From: Frateuria soli
Lineage (GTDB): Bacteria; Pseudomonadota; Gammaproteobacteria; Xanthomonadales; Rhodanobacteraceae
Assembly: GCF_021117385.1 (NCBI RefSeq)
Contig: NZ_CP088252.1
Location: 1,116,001-1,180,000 of the forward strand
DNA: 64,000 nucleotides
Reading direction: 5' to 3'
The notes under the pieces are model-generated. The model was not told where the DNA came from. It did no database searches and worked only from the letters and a program-made list of their open reading frames with translations. This document shows, piece after piece, positions 52,360 to 62,719 of the stretch. Within the stretch, counting starts at the first letter, position 1. Each line of letters begins with the position of its first letter. The translations under genes and the position numbers were made by a program.

Positions 52360-53760
52360 ATGACCGTCCGCACCCGCTTCGCCCCCAGCCCCACCGGCTT
52401 CCTGCACATCGGCGGCGCCCGTACCGCGCTCTATTGCTGGCTGGAAGCGCGCCGCCGGGGCGGGGAATTCCTGCTGCGCATCGAGGATACCGACCGCGAG
52501 CGCTCCACTGACGAGGCGGTGCAGGCGATTCTGGACGCGATGGACTGGCTCGACCTTTCCGCCGACCAGCCCGCGATCTACCAGACCCACCGCCTGGCCC
52601 GCTACAAGGAAGTGGCCGAGCGCCTGCTCGCCGAGGGCAAGGCGTACTACGCCTACGAGAGCAAGGAAGAGATCGAAACCATGCGCGAGGCGGCCATGGC
52701 CAAGGGCGAGAAGCCGCGCTACAACGGCTATTACCGCGACCGCAACGAGCCCTGTCGCGACGACCCCAACCGCGTCATCCGCTTCCGCAACCCGACCGAG
52801 GGCTCGGTGGCGTTCGAGGACAAGGTCAAGGGCCGCGTGGAATGGGCCAACGCCGAGCTCGACGATCTGGTGATCTTCCGTTCCGACGGTTGGCCGACCT
52901 ACAACTTCGCCGTGGTCGTGGACGACATCGACATGGGCATCACCGAAGTCATTCGCGGCGACGACCACGTCAACAACACTCCGCGCCAGATCAACATCTA
53001 CCGCGCGCTCGGCGCACCGGTGCCGGAGTTCGCGCACCTGCCGATGATTCTCGACAAGGAGGGCAAGAAGCTCTCCAAGCGCACCAATTCGGTCAGCGTG
53101 ATGGAGTACCGCGACGCCGGCTACCTGCCGCACGCGCTCCTCAACTACCTGGTGCGGCTGGGCTGGTCGCACGGCGACCAGGAGATCTTCTCGCGCGAGG
53201 AAATGATCCGCCTGTTCGACATCGGCGACGTCAACAAGGCCGCTTCGCGTTTCGACACGGAAAAGCTCGCCTGGCTCAACCAGCACTACCTCAAGACCGA
53301 CGACCCGCAGGCGCTGGCGCCCGAGTTCGAGTGGCACCTCGCACGCGCCGGCGTGGACATCGCCAACGGCCCGGCGCCCGCCGACGTGATCGTGGCCCTG
53401 CGCGACCGCGTGCACACGCTGAAGGAAATGGCCGAGCGCGCGAGGATCTGGTACGCGCCCATCGCCGACTGGGACGAAAAGGCCGTCGCCAAGCATCTGA
53501 AGAACGACAGTGCCGCCGCCGTGCTCGATGAAGCGAAGGTGCTGCTTTCGGACGTCGAGTGGAAGCCCGAGCCGATCCACCAGGCGATCGAGCAGATCGC
53601 CGCGAAGCTCGAATTGGGCATGGGCAAGATCGCCCAGCCCCTGCGCGTGGCGATGACCGGCACCCAGGTATCGCCTTCCATCGACCACACCATCTACCTG
53701 GCCGGCCGCACCGAGGCGCTCAAGCGCATCGACGACGCGATCGCCCGCGCGCAGGGCTGA
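52360..53760 (+). CDS. gltX: Glutamyl-tRNA synthetase
   Basis: 466 residues. It charges tRNA-Glu, one of which is encoded at 20.1 kb. Class I signatures: [18 protein letters not shown] (HIGH motif) and [16 protein letters not shown] (KMSKS motif). The C-terminal anticodon-binding domain is complete. A -10-like TAAAAT lies upstream at about 52,320. Confidence 0.97.
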   Translation: MTVRTRFAPSPTGFLHIGGARTALYCWLEARRRGGEFLLRIEDTDRERSTDEAVQAILDAMDWLDLSADQPAIYQTHRLARYKEVAERLLAEGKAYYAYESKEEIETMREAAMAKGEKPRYNGYYRDRNEPCRDDPNRVIRFRNPTEGSVAFEDKVKGRVEWANAELDDLVIFRSDGWPTYNFAVVVDDIDMGITEVIRGDDHVNNTPRQINIYRALGAPVPEFAHLPMILDKEGKKLSKRTNSVSVMEYRDAGYLPHALLNYLVRLGWSHGDQEIFSREEMIRLFDIGDVNKAASRFDTEKLAWLNQHYLKTDDPQALAPEFEWHLARAGVDIANGPAPADVIVALRDRVHTLKEMAERARIWYAPIADWDEKAVAKHLKNDSAAAVLDEAKVLLSDVEWKPEPIHQAIEQIAAKLELGMGKIAQPLRVAMTGTQVSPSIDHTIYLAGRTEALKRIDDAIARAQG

Positions 53761-53777
53761 CCCGGGAGCGCCGCGGC

Positions 53778-54062
53778 ATGGACGAGCTCCTTGCCCGCGC
53801 CACACAGGGCGTCGACCCCGACGCCCCCGATGCGTTCCTGCGCATCTTCCTCAACCTGATGGCGCAGGTCCCCTGGACGGCGCTGTTCTGGTGGAACCTC
53901 CTGTTCCTCGCCGTAGGCGCGCTGCTGGGCTGGTGGCGCGGCCGCGCCGCCGAGGGCCTCGCCTGGTCGTTCGTACTGGGCCCGATCGGCTGGCTGATCA
54001 TCCTGCGCAAACCGCGACGCAGGATGCCGCCGCCGTTGCCGCCCGGACCTCGTCGTCGTTAG
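53778..54062 (+). CDS. Small membrane protein (94 aa)
   Basis: 94 residues from ATG 53778. N-terminal charged part (MDELLARATQGVDPDAPDAF), then two membrane helices (VPWTALFWWNLLFLAVGALL; LAWSFVLGPIGWLIIL) with a GWWRGRAAEG turn, and a basic proline tail. It begins 17 bases after gltX. No family name is recognised; it resembles small hydrophobic proteins seen beside gltX in related genomes. Confidence 0.65.
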   Translation: MDELLARATQGVDPDAPDAFLRIFLNLMAQVPWTALFWWNLLFLAVGALLGWWRGRAAEGLAWSFVLGPIGWLIILRKPRRRMPPPLPPGPRRR

Positions 54063-54221
54063 GCGCAAGCTGATCTAAGAAGCCACCTAATCGTCTGTAG
54101 GGATGCTCCGATAGTCGCGGCCGCGCCCGCGAGGCATCATTCGGTCTGCTTTCACGAGGCCAGTGACCCCTGACTCCCCGGCAACCGGAGGACGCAGGGA
54201 TTTCGGACATGAAGGAACCAC

Positions 54222-54656
54222 ATGAGCGCACCGTCGGGCGTCTTTGAATGGATCGAGTTCCCAGAAGGGCGTGCCCGCTTCTGCGGCGGGGTGAGGGGAG
54301 CAGATCAAGCCGGACACGAAGTGTTTGCGGTGGAAATAGCGGGCGAGAGCTACTACGGCGAAATTTCTTCCGTCTGGCCTGACGACTGCCACTTCAACCT
54401 GCGAATCGATTCCTTCGGCCATTCCAGGATTGAAAACGTCGGTATGCCCGTTAGGGAGGGCAGCCCTTTCATCAAAAAGTTTCCTTCGGCCGACGTGGAG
54501 CTCATCAAATCGCTCATTTTGAGATTGATCGAGACTTTCTGGAGGCGAGCGGAACGGCCTTTTGTCATGGAAATGGATGACGTAGATGAGTTCCGTGGAA
54601 AGGTCGAATTTGCGGAAGGATGGGTCCTGCTGTCCAACGAAGCGAGCAGTGAATGA
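54222..54656 (+). CDS. Putative immunity protein for the downstream effector
   Basis: 144 residues from ATG 54222, with AAGGAACCAC upstream. Soluble, acidic, no signal peptide (MSAPSGVFEWIEFPEGRARF … AEGWVLLSNEASSE). GC content is visibly lower than in the flanking chromosome. Its stop codon overlaps the start of the large effector-like gene (ATGA). Small gene upstream, translational coupling and atypical composition are the layout of Xanthomonadales effector/immunity pairs. If it is an immunity protein, the lack of an export signal implies protection in the cytoplasm. No domain is recognised. Confidence 0.6.
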   Translation: MSAPSGVFEWIEFPEGRARFCGGVRGADQAGHEVFAVEIAGESYYGEISSVWPDDCHFNLRIDSFGHSRIENVGMPVREGSPFIKKFPSADVELIKSLILRLIETFWRRAERPFVMEMDDVDEFRGKVEFAEGWVLLSNEASSE

Positions 54657-57256
54657 TTCGCTACGCGGAAGAAATTGCGCAGATTCGTAAAGCGAAAACC
54701 CTTGAGGACATTCGCACGATTGTGGGCGCGTTCCCTGCACGGGCTGCGCAAGAGGGCGGGATTTTATACAGCGGTTACGTAGGGGATGTTCCGTCGGAAG
54801 TAGTCGCCAAAGAACTGGCGGCGAAGACCGGAAGGCCCATCATCAATGAAACCGATCGAGCCCGGTTTTTGGCAGATCGCGATGTCGAGGTGGCAATCAA
54901 ATCGTCCGCCAAACGTATTCTGCTTTTGGCGGGTGACACACCGGCCCAAGCTCGACGTTCGGCTGCGTCTTTTCTGTATGGAGACGCTTCGATACCTGCT
55001 GCGAGTCTGATATCCCCCGAACGTAGCCTCTGGGGCGAGGCTTCGAAGGAGTTCGCTGCATCCCTTTGGGGTGACGTCACTCTCGTCGCGAGTGCTGCTA
55101 AAGCCGATCGCGTCTTCGGTCGGGTGGAGCTGCCTGTCGTTCTGCAAAACGCCCGCGTTGAAACAGTCGGAAACCTGTCTATCCGCCACCTGCGGCACCT
55201 GGAGGCCGGAGGAGGCATCCGAGCTGTGCTGCCCGCCGTCCAGGAGCAATTCGTCAACGCAGCAACCAAGGGCATCTTCACGTTGCCAGACCCTCCTGGG
55301 GACCGGATAACGCAAGTCTCGGTTTCCCGAGAAGCTGCAGAGGCCCTCCGGCTCGATACCACACGTTTTGCCGGCAGCACCTACCTCATGGAGGCAGGGT
55401 TCGTTCCCGCACATGTCCAGGTGCGGTTGCCCGCCGGCACCGTCGAAGCCGTCCGTCCTGGTGTTCCCGAAGCCGTTGCACAAAACGGCCTGCGGCCATG
55501 CGTCCTCAAAGGTGCCACCGCGATGGCCGCCGTTGCAGCCGTCTATGACATCGCGATGAGCGCGAACAGGGCATCGGTTCTGTTGGAGCAAGGCAACCAG
55601 GCCGGTGCCGCGTCGGAGGTCGTCCACTTCGGCACCCGCAACCTCGGCATGTGGGGCGGGGCGGTGCTGGGCGCGGAGGTGTTCGGTGCGGGCGGTGCGG
55701 AAACCGGTCCCTGGGACCTGGTGGTCAGTGGTGCCGGTGCGCTGGTCGGGGCGATTGCCGGCGACAAGCTGGCCGATGCGATGGACAGGCAGCGCATCTA
55801 TCGCCAGCGCGGTCCGGACGGGGGCGCCTGGACGTTCGATCCCGACCACCCCGCTGGGGGCTGGACGCGTGTGGCCAGCGAGCTGGACAGCGGTGCGATG
55901 CGGTTGAACGACGGCTTCCCCGTGTACCGCGAACACAGCGAGAAGGCGGATGCGGGCCTAGCCGACCTGTTGAACTACCAGGCGTCCAATACGGCCGTCG
56001 AGTTGGCGCTGTCGCACCCGCGACAGCGAAGAGATCCCTATACGCAACCGGCGGCTTCAGGCGACACGCACAGTGTCCGCGACGCGCCCTGGACGCGTGA
56101 TCCACAAACCCACGTGTGGACGCGACGCGTGGTCTTCGGCCTGCTCGAGCACGGCATGGTCAGCGCGCGCGTCGAGCGGGCGACGGTGGAACGCGCAGCT
56201 GCGCTCGATCGCGCGGCCGAAGAGGTCGTTGCCGGAAATGCCGCGCATTCGCGGGAATCCACCGCGTTGCGCTACCAGTCCGCCTATCGCGAATTCGGCT
56301 GGGAGAAGTACGGCCCGCCACCGGAATCGGTGGCGGAGGCCCTCCGCACGATGGAAGCCAGGATCGCACCATCGGACCATGCGAATGCCGCGGGAGCACA
56401 TGCCTTTGCAGAGCGAACGGTCGCCTCGCCCGCGCTGGTGCCCGCGCATCTGCTCGATTTCCGGCAGGCGGGCCATCCTCTGCATGCGTTCTACGAGCGA
56501 ACCGTGGCCAAGGTGCACGACATGGAAGACCGCTACCAGATGCCCTACGGACTTCACAGCGAGCGGCTGGCCGCGGCGCTGACCGACGCAGTGGCGGCCT
56601 ACAACGTCGGCAAGCGCCCGGGCGAACGCTTCGGCACCCTGGAACGCATCGAGCTGCGGGGAGAGGGCGCGGACCGCCAGGCGGTGGCGATCGACCAGCG
56701 GGTGAACTACCACCTGCCGCAGGTGCAGGTCAGCGTACCGGTGGACAAGGCGGTTGGTCGCAGCGTGGAGCAGAGTTCGCACGACTGGGCACGGCGCCAC
56801 ATGCCGCACCTGCAGGAAGCAACTCAGGCCAGGGAGGCGGACCTGGCTGCGCCGGGGAGCCACGCAGGGCCTGCGTGTGACCACCGCGGTCCGGATATCT
56901 CCCCCGATGCGCGGTTCGATGCGTTGCGCGGGAAGGTAGCCGAAGCCTATGCCAACGCCGGCATCTGCCTTGGCCGGACGCAACTCGTCGAGGCAACGGC
57001 GGCGGTCCTGCCGCACCTGGGGCAAGGCCGCGTCGATCCGGCTTCCGCACGGTTGAGTCTGCTGGCCGACCCTCAAACCGGCGTGATCGGACCGCTCAGC
57101 GACCTGCTGGTACAGCAGGATTGCGGGATCTTGAGCTTGCGCACCCGAATCCCCTCGGAAGAGCTGCAAGCCCACGACCAGGCGTTCCGCCAGCCGGCCC
57201 AGTCCACACAACAAGGCCTGCCAGGACAGGAGCCGCAGCAAGCCCAGGCCAGATGA
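54653..57256 (+). CDS. Putative type IV secretion effector (X-Tfe-like, XVIPCD-type C terminus)
   Basis: 867 residues. Residues 1-280 form an unrecognised domain (GGILYSGYVGDVPSEVVAKE; SLWGEASKEFAASLWGDV; GRVELPVVLQNARVETVG) in lower-GC DNA. Residues ~285-370 are Gly/Ala-rich and hydrophobic. Residues ~385-560 match a region I recall from Xanthomonadales effectors (DPYTQPAASGDTHSVRDAPW, RYQSAYREFGWEKYGPPPE). Residues ~605-725 resemble the XVIPCD secretion domain (HPLHAFYERTVAKVHDMEDR, SERLAAALTDAVAAYNVG). A Gln-rich tail (STQQGLPGQEPQQAQAR) is also usual for that signal. No virB/virD4 genes are in the window. The toxic activity is unknown. Confidence 0.68.
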   Translation: MIRYAEEIAQIRKAKTLEDIRTIVGAFPARAAQEGGILYSGYVGDVPSEVVAKELAAKTGRPIINETDRARFLADRDVEVAIKSSAKRILLLAGDTPAQARRSAASFLYGDASIPAASLISPERSLWGEASKEFAASLWGDVTLVASAAKADRVFGRVELPVVLQNARVETVGNLSIRHLRHLEAGGGIRAVLPAVQEQFVNAATKGIFTLPDPPGDRITQVSVSREAAEALRLDTTRFAGSTYLMEAGFVPAHVQVRLPAGTVEAVRPGVPEAVAQNGLRPCVLKGATAMAAVAAVYDIAMSANRASVLLEQGNQAGAASEVVHFGTRNLGMWGGAVLGAEVFGAGGAETGPWDLVVSGAGALVGAIAGDKLADAMDRQRIYRQRGPDGGAWTFDPDHPAGGWTRVASELDSGAMRLNDGFPVYREHSEKADAGLADLLNYQASNTAVELALSHPRQRRDPYTQPAASGDTHSVRDAPWTRDPQTHVWTRRVVFGLLEHGMVSARVERATVERAAALDRAAEEVVAGNAAHSRESTALRYQSAYREFGWEKYGPPPESVAEALRTMEARIAPSDHANAAGAHAFAERTVASPALVPAHLLDFRQAGHPLHAFYERTVAKVHDMEDRYQMPYGLHSERLAAALTDAVAAYNVGKRPGERFGTLERIELRGEGADRQAVAIDQRVNYHLPQVQVSVPVDKAVGRSVEQSSHDWARRHMPHLQEATQAREADLAAPGSHAGPACDHRGPDISPDARFDALRGKVAEAYANAGICLGRTQLVEATAAVLPHLGQGRVDPASARLSLLADPQTGVIGPLSDLLVQQDCGILSLRTRIPSEELQAHDQAFRQPAQSTQQGLPGQEPQQAQAR

Positions 57257-57361
57257 AGGCTCCGGCCTGCGGACTGGCGGCCGTGTCGCGTGGATCGCCT
57301 GCCCGCGAACGCGGCTGCCGGGCAGGCGGTATCATCGGGGCAGCAACCGGATGGGCCGAAC

Positions 57362-57829
57362 GTGTCAGCCAAGCTCCACTCACATCACGTCGAAGGCGCC
57401 GAAAGTTTCGTCGCGGCGGTCGAGCAGGCCAGCGAAGAGCGGGGCCTGCGGCTTACGCCCCTGCGTCGGGAGGTACTCGAACTGGTCGCGGCGGCTGGCA
57501 AGCCGGTCAAGGCATACGACCTTCTCGACCAGTTGCGCGAGCGCCATGGCAACGCAGCACCGCCCACGGTGTATCGCGCGCTGGACTTCCTGCTGGAGCA
57601 GGGATTCATCCACAAGCTCGAGTCGATCAACGCCTATGTGTCCTGCCACCATCCGGCCGAGGCACACCAGGTTCCGTTCCTGATCTGTGACGAGTGTGCC
57701 AGTGCGCAGGAGGTCTGCGATGCGCGTGTTGCCGAGCTGATCGAGGCGCAGGCGCGAGCCTTTGGGTTCCGGCCGCAGGCGCAGACGCTGGAGGTGCATG
57801 GCCTCTGCAAACACTGCCGGAAGGCCTGA
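57362..57829 (+). CDS. zur: Fur-family regulator, Zur-like
   Basis: 155 residues from GTG 57362 (MSAKLHSHHVEGAESF). Winged helix: GLRLTPLRREVLELVAAAGK and TVYRALDFLLEQGFIH. Metal ligands include CHHPAEAHQVPFLICDECAS and the C-terminal CKHCRKA. The two CxxC pairs form the structural zinc site. The absence of the Fur-type HHDH motif and the downstream zinc-related genes favour Zur over Fur. A strong terminator follows. Confidence 0.85.
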   Translation: MSAKLHSHHVEGAESFVAAVEQASEERGLRLTPLRREVLELVAAAGKPVKAYDLLDQLRERHGNAAPPTVYRALDFLLEQGFIHKLESINAYVSCHHPAEAHQVPFLICDECASAQEVCDARVAELIEAQARAFGFRPQAQTLEVHGLCKHCRKA

Positions 57830-57839
57830 GGGCAAGGTG

Positions 57840-57876
57840 CGGGACGCGATACATCCCGTATCGCGTCCCGCTTTTT
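57840..57876 (+). terminator. Terminator after the zur-like gene
   Basis: Stem GGGACGCGATAC-ATCCC-GTATCGCGTCCC followed by GCTTTTTCC. It separates zur from the MerC-like gene, which therefore needs its own promoter. Confidence 0.88.
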
Positions 57877-58008
57877 CCGGTGTTGGCGGGGAGGGAACGT
57901 TGCCGCACCGGAAAACCGGTCTGCAGGCCGTATGGCCAGCGTTCACCCATTCTAGAACGCGGCGGCGACAGGCCGGTTGACGTCTGGTTGCAGGATGATG
58001 GCGTCGAG

Positions 58009-58030
58009 GTGCGTTATAAAGTAACATCAC
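58009..58030. promoter_or_regulatory. Candidate Zur operator
   Basis: The core GTTATAAAGTAAC lies within outer GTG…CAC arms and is an imperfect palindrome. It overlaps an AT-rich, promoter-like TATAAA 25-45 bases upstream of the MerC-like start. Its GTTAT/GTAAC pattern resembles Zur boxes of gammaproteobacteria. Assignment to Zur is by context only. Confidence 0.5.
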
Positions 58031-58054
58031 GCCCAGCTTCCCCCGACGCCACCG

Positions 58055-58477
58055 ATGGCCCGACCGCAGACATCACGCGCATGGCAGACCGCCGACCGGT
58101 TCGGTGCGGTCGCCTCGTTCCTGTGCGCGGTCCACTGCGCAGCCCTGCCGTTCGTGCTCGCCGTGCTGCCGCTGGTCGGACTGGAGTTCCTTGCCGACCA
58201 TCGCTTCGAGCGTGCCTTCGTCGTGTTCGCCTGCGCGCTGGCGTTGCTGACCCTGGTCAACGGCTACCGCCGGCATCGCCGGCCGGCATCGCTGATGCTG
58301 GCGTTCCCCGGATTGTCCCTGCTGTTGCTGGGCGTCACGGTAGCCGAGCCGTACCCGCTCGCGCTGCACAGCGTGCTGGTCACCTGCGGCGGCGTGCTGC
58401 TGGCGAGTGCGCACTTCGTCAACCTGCGGCTCGATCAACGCCCGCCGCACGTGCACGAGCCCGGCTGCGTGCATTGA
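58055..58477 (+). CDS. MerC-domain membrane protein
   Basis: 140 residues with four membrane helices (~15-42, ~50-68, ~77-95, ~100-122). The first helix carries SFLCAVHCAALPF, a Cys-x3-Cys arrangement like the metal-binding pair of MerC. The C-terminal tail is His/Cys-rich (PPHVHEPGCVH). MerC proteins take up mercury, but MerC-like proteins downstream of Zur may move zinc. Its position between zur and a zinc exporter supports the second reading. Confidence 0.78.
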   Translation: MARPQTSRAWQTADRFGAVASFLCAVHCAALPFVLAVLPLVGLEFLADHRFERAFVVFACALALLTLVNGYRRHRRPASLMLAFPGLSLLLLGVTVAEPYPLALHSVLVTCGGVLLASAHFVNLRLDQRPPHVHEPGCVH

Positions 58478-58526
58478 TCGCACGCGGTGATTGTGTAACG
58501 CGCCAGCGCATTCCTACGATGGCGCG

Positions 58527-59465
58527 ATGAGCAAGCCGCACGACCACTCTCATTCCCGTCGCGAGCACGAGCATGAGCACGAGCACTCCGGCGCCCGCGG
58601 CCGCAAGCTGCTGACCGCCTTCCTGCTGACTGTGCTGATGCTGGTGGCCGAGGCGGTGGGTGGCCTGTGGTCCGGTTCGCTGGCGCTGCTGGCGGACGCC
58701 GGACACATGATGGTCGATGCGCTGGCGCTTGCGCTCGCCTTCATCGGTGCACGACTGGCACTGCGCCCGGCCGATGCACGTCGCAGCTACGGGTATGGAC
58801 GGCTGGAGGTGCTGGCCGGCTTCGTCAACGCGCTCACCCAGTTCGTGCTGGTGGGGTTCATCGCCTTCGAGGCGATCACCCGCCTGAGGCACCCCGGCGC
58901 AATCCTCTCGGGCGTGATGCTGGCGGTGGCGGTGGTGGGCCTGCTCGTCAACCTGCTGGTGCTGCGCGTGCTGCACGGCCACGCCCACGATGATATCAAC
59001 ATGGCGGGCGCCAGCCTGCACGTGCTAGGTGACCTGCTCGGTTCGCTCGGCGCCGTGCTGGCCGCACTGGCGGTGCGTTTCATGGGCTGGAACTGGGCCG
59101 ATCCGGTGCTCTCGCTGCTGGTTTCGCTGCTGATCCTCGGGGGAGCCTGGCGACTGTTGCGCAAGTCGGCGCACATCCTGCTGGAGGGCGTGCCCGAAGA
59201 CCTGGACGTGGGCGAGGTCGAACAGGCCTTGCGCCAGGCTGATGCCTCCATTCGCGACATCCACCACCTGCACGTGTGGCAGCTGGCCTCCGGGTCGCGC
59301 ATGGCGACGGTGCACACGCAGGTGGAGGGCGACGGCGCCGAGGCGGTGGCAGCGATCCATCGCCTGTTGCGCAAGCAGTTCGGGATCCTGCATGCGACTG
59401 TCCAGGTGGATGCCGGGCCGTGCACGGACCATGCGCGAGACTGCCTCGGGCACGGTCACCGCTGA
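58527..59465 (+). CDS. Cation diffusion facilitator (zinc/cadmium exporter)
   Basis: 312 residues from ATG 58527. His-rich N terminus (HDHSHSRREHEHEHEH), six membrane helices, the two HxxxD transport sites ADAGHMMVDALAL (helix II) and SLHVLGDLLGS (helix V), and a cytoplasmic ferredoxin-like domain (HHLHVWQLASGSRMATVH). It resembles ZitB/CzcD, which pump Zn(II), Cd(II) or Co(II) out in exchange for protons. It follows the MerC-like gene by 49 bases. Confidence 0.93.
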   Translation: MSKPHDHSHSRREHEHEHEHSGARGRKLLTAFLLTVLMLVAEAVGGLWSGSLALLADAGHMMVDALALALAFIGARLALRPADARRSYGYGRLEVLAGFVNALTQFVLVGFIAFEAITRLRHPGAILSGVMLAVAVVGLLVNLLVLRVLHGHAHDDINMAGASLHVLGDLLGSLGAVLAALAVRFMGWNWADPVLSLLVSLLILGGAWRLLRKSAHILLEGVPEDLDVGEVEQALRQADASIRDIHHLHVWQLASGSRMATVHTQVEGDGAEAVAAIHRLLRKQFGILHATVQVDAGPCTDHARDCLGHGHR

Positions 59466-59578
59466 GTGCGCAGCGGTGTCGGCGTCCGCCGTTCCGGGCC
59501 CCGCCCTGGCGCTCTTGCGCTTTGCCTCTTCGCTGCTACGATGGCTGGTCGTTCACGCATACGAATCAAGGAGTTCCC

Positions 59579-59740
59579 ATGGGTAAGGGCGATCGCAAGA
59601 CCCGTCGCGGCAAGACCTACCGCGGCAGCTACGGCAACAGCCGCGCGCACGATGCGCAGCCGGCCGTGGTCGGCGCCAAGGCTACCGTGACCAAGCCGGC
59701 CGCTGCCAAGAAGGCCGCACCGAGGAAGAAGTCCGCCTGA
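59579..59740 (+). CDS. Ribosomal protein THX-like (bTHX)
   Basis: 53 residues from ATG 59579 with AAGGAG upstream. MGKGDRKTRRGKTYRGSYGN matches the small basic THX protein of the 30S subunit, known from Thermus (27 residues). Here an extra ~30-residue Ala/Lys tail (AAAKKAAPRKKSA) is added. A strong terminator follows directly. Confidence 0.85.
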   Translation: MGKGDRKTRRGKTYRGSYGNSRAHDAQPAVVGAKATVTKPAAAKKAAPRKKSA

Positions 59741-59764
59741 GCAGTTCCATTCGCGGACGAGAGA

Positions 59765-59793
59765 CCCCCGCCATGAGCGGGGGTTTTTTTTTG
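59765..59793 (+). terminator. Terminator after the THX gene
   Basis: Stem CCCCCGC-CATGA-GCGGGGG followed by ten T residues. A classic Rho-independent terminator. Confidence 0.95.
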
Positions 59794-59876
59794 TTCCGCG
59801 ACGATTAACCGGGGAAGACACGCGCTTCACCGCGCACATGAAAACGTGCGGCTCGCAGGGGTGCAGTGGAGTCGGC

Positions 59877-61161
<1,285 letters not shown>

Positions 61162-61332
61162 TCGCCGCGCTGGCCGGGAGGCCCGGGGCTTGGCTAAAAG
61201 GCGGAAGGAGCCCTGCTCGTCGGCCGGGTGGGGTGGTATCCGCAAGGATTTTTCACCTCCGCCCTCCGGCAAGCGCTGGCGAGATCCAAGCTGCCGCGTC
61301 CACGCAGACCGGCGGATGTGCGTGCTCGATGC

Positions 61333-62565
61333 TCAGGTTGGCGGCAGCGGTTTTCCACCTGCCCAGGCCGAACGAAGCAGATCGCCGCCGATCCAGTAGC
61401 AAAGCTCGGCGGGCGTCCGGGCGTTCCACAGCGCCAGGTCCGCACGCCGTCCGGGCGCGAGCGTGCCGCGATCGGACAGCCCGAGGGCACGCGCCGCGTT
61501 CACGGTAATCCCGCGCAGTGCTTCCTCGGGCGTCAACCGGAACAGCGTGCACGCCATGTTCGCGGCCAGCCGCAGCGAGAGCAGCGGGGAGGTGCCCGGA
61601 TTGCAGTCGGTGGCGATCGCCATGGGTACGCCGTGCTCGCGCAGCGCATCGATCGGCGGCAGACGGGTTTCCCGCAGCGCGTAGAAGGCACCCGGCAGCA
61701 GCACCGCCACGGTGCCGGCGGCAGCCATGGCGCGGACGCCCGACTCGCTCAGGTGCTCCAGATGGTCGGCGGAGAGTCCGCCGTATTCGGCCACGAGCGC
61801 CGCGCCGTCGAGGTCGGAGAGCTGCTCGGCATGCAGTTTCACCGGCAGGCCGAGCGCACGGGCGCGCTCGAACACGCGCGCGGTCTCCTCGCGGCTGAAG
61901 CCGATGCCTTCGCAGAAGGCGTCCACTGCATCGACCAGGCCCTCGCCGGCCAGCGCCGGCAGCATGACGTCGCATGCCAGCGCAACGTAATCGCCACGCC
62001 GCCCGCGGTACTCCGGCGGCAGGGCATGCAGACCGAGGAAACTGGTGCGCACGCTGATGCCCAGCGTCTCCGCGATGCGCCGCGCCACGCGCAGCATGCG
62101 GCGTTCGGTGTCGAGGTCGAGCCCGTAGCCGGATTTGATCTCAAGCGTGGTCGCGCCATCGCGGAGCAGCGCGCGGGCGCGGGGGAGGCTCTGGCGGAGG
62201 AGCTCATCCTCGTTCGCAGCGCGAGTGGCTCTGACAGTCGATGCGATGCCGCCACCGGCGCGCGCGATCTCCTCGTAGCTCGCGCCATTCAGGCGCATGT
62301 CGAACTCGTGTGCGCGGTCGCCGCCGAAAACCAGATGCGTGTGGCAGTCGATCAGGCCCGGCGTCACCAGGGCGCCGTCGAGGGTTTCGACGGAATCGGC
62401 CAACGCGCCCGCCGGGCCGGGAAGATCCTCCATGGGGCCGACCCATGCGATGGACCCGTCCTTGATCGCCAGCGCGCCGCGCTCGATCGATCCGAACGGA
62501 CGCTCGCCGGCGAAGGTGGCCAGCGTGGCGTCTGTCAACAGGTGGTCCCAGCGCGACGCGGTCAT
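61333..62565 (-). CDS. hutI: Imidazolonepropionase
   Basis: 410 residues from ATG 62565 ([18 protein letters not shown]). It hydrolyses imidazolone propionate in histidine breakdown. Metal-dependent amidohydrolase: zinc ligands in [16 protein letters not shown], then [38 protein letters not shown] and [13 protein letters not shown]. No other hut gene is visible here. A decayed REP-like palindrome may follow on its upstream side near 62,640. Confidence 0.95.
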   Translation of the reverse strand: MTASRWDHLLTDATLATFAGERPFGSIERGALAIKDGSIAWVGPMEDLPGPAGALADSVETLDGALVTPGLIDCHTHLVFGGDRAHEFDMRLNGASYEEIARAGGGIASTVRATRAANEDELLRQSLPRARALLRDGATTLEIKSGYGLDLDTERRMLRVARRIAETLGISVRTSFLGLHALPPEYRGRRGDYVALACDVMLPALAGEGLVDAVDAFCEGIGFSREETARVFERARALGLPVKLHAEQLSDLDGAALVAEYGGLSADHLEHLSESGVRAMAAAGTVAVLLPGAFYALRETRLPPIDALREHGVPMAIATDCNPGTSPLLSLRLAANMACTLFRLTPEEALRGITVNAARALGLSDRGTLAPGRRADLALWNARTPAELCYWIGGDLLRSAWAGGKPLPPT

Positions 62566-62719
62566 GGCTTTTCCCGGCGGTGCTTGCAGACGAGGTTGGA
62601 GGCGGGCATCAGGGCATTGTCGCAAACAGGCCCCCGGCCGGTGGGCGAGCCCGGGGGCGATGCCGCGAGGGCCCGCGGAAAGGCATCGCGCGCAAGCGGG
62701 CTCACTGTGATGGCTTGCC

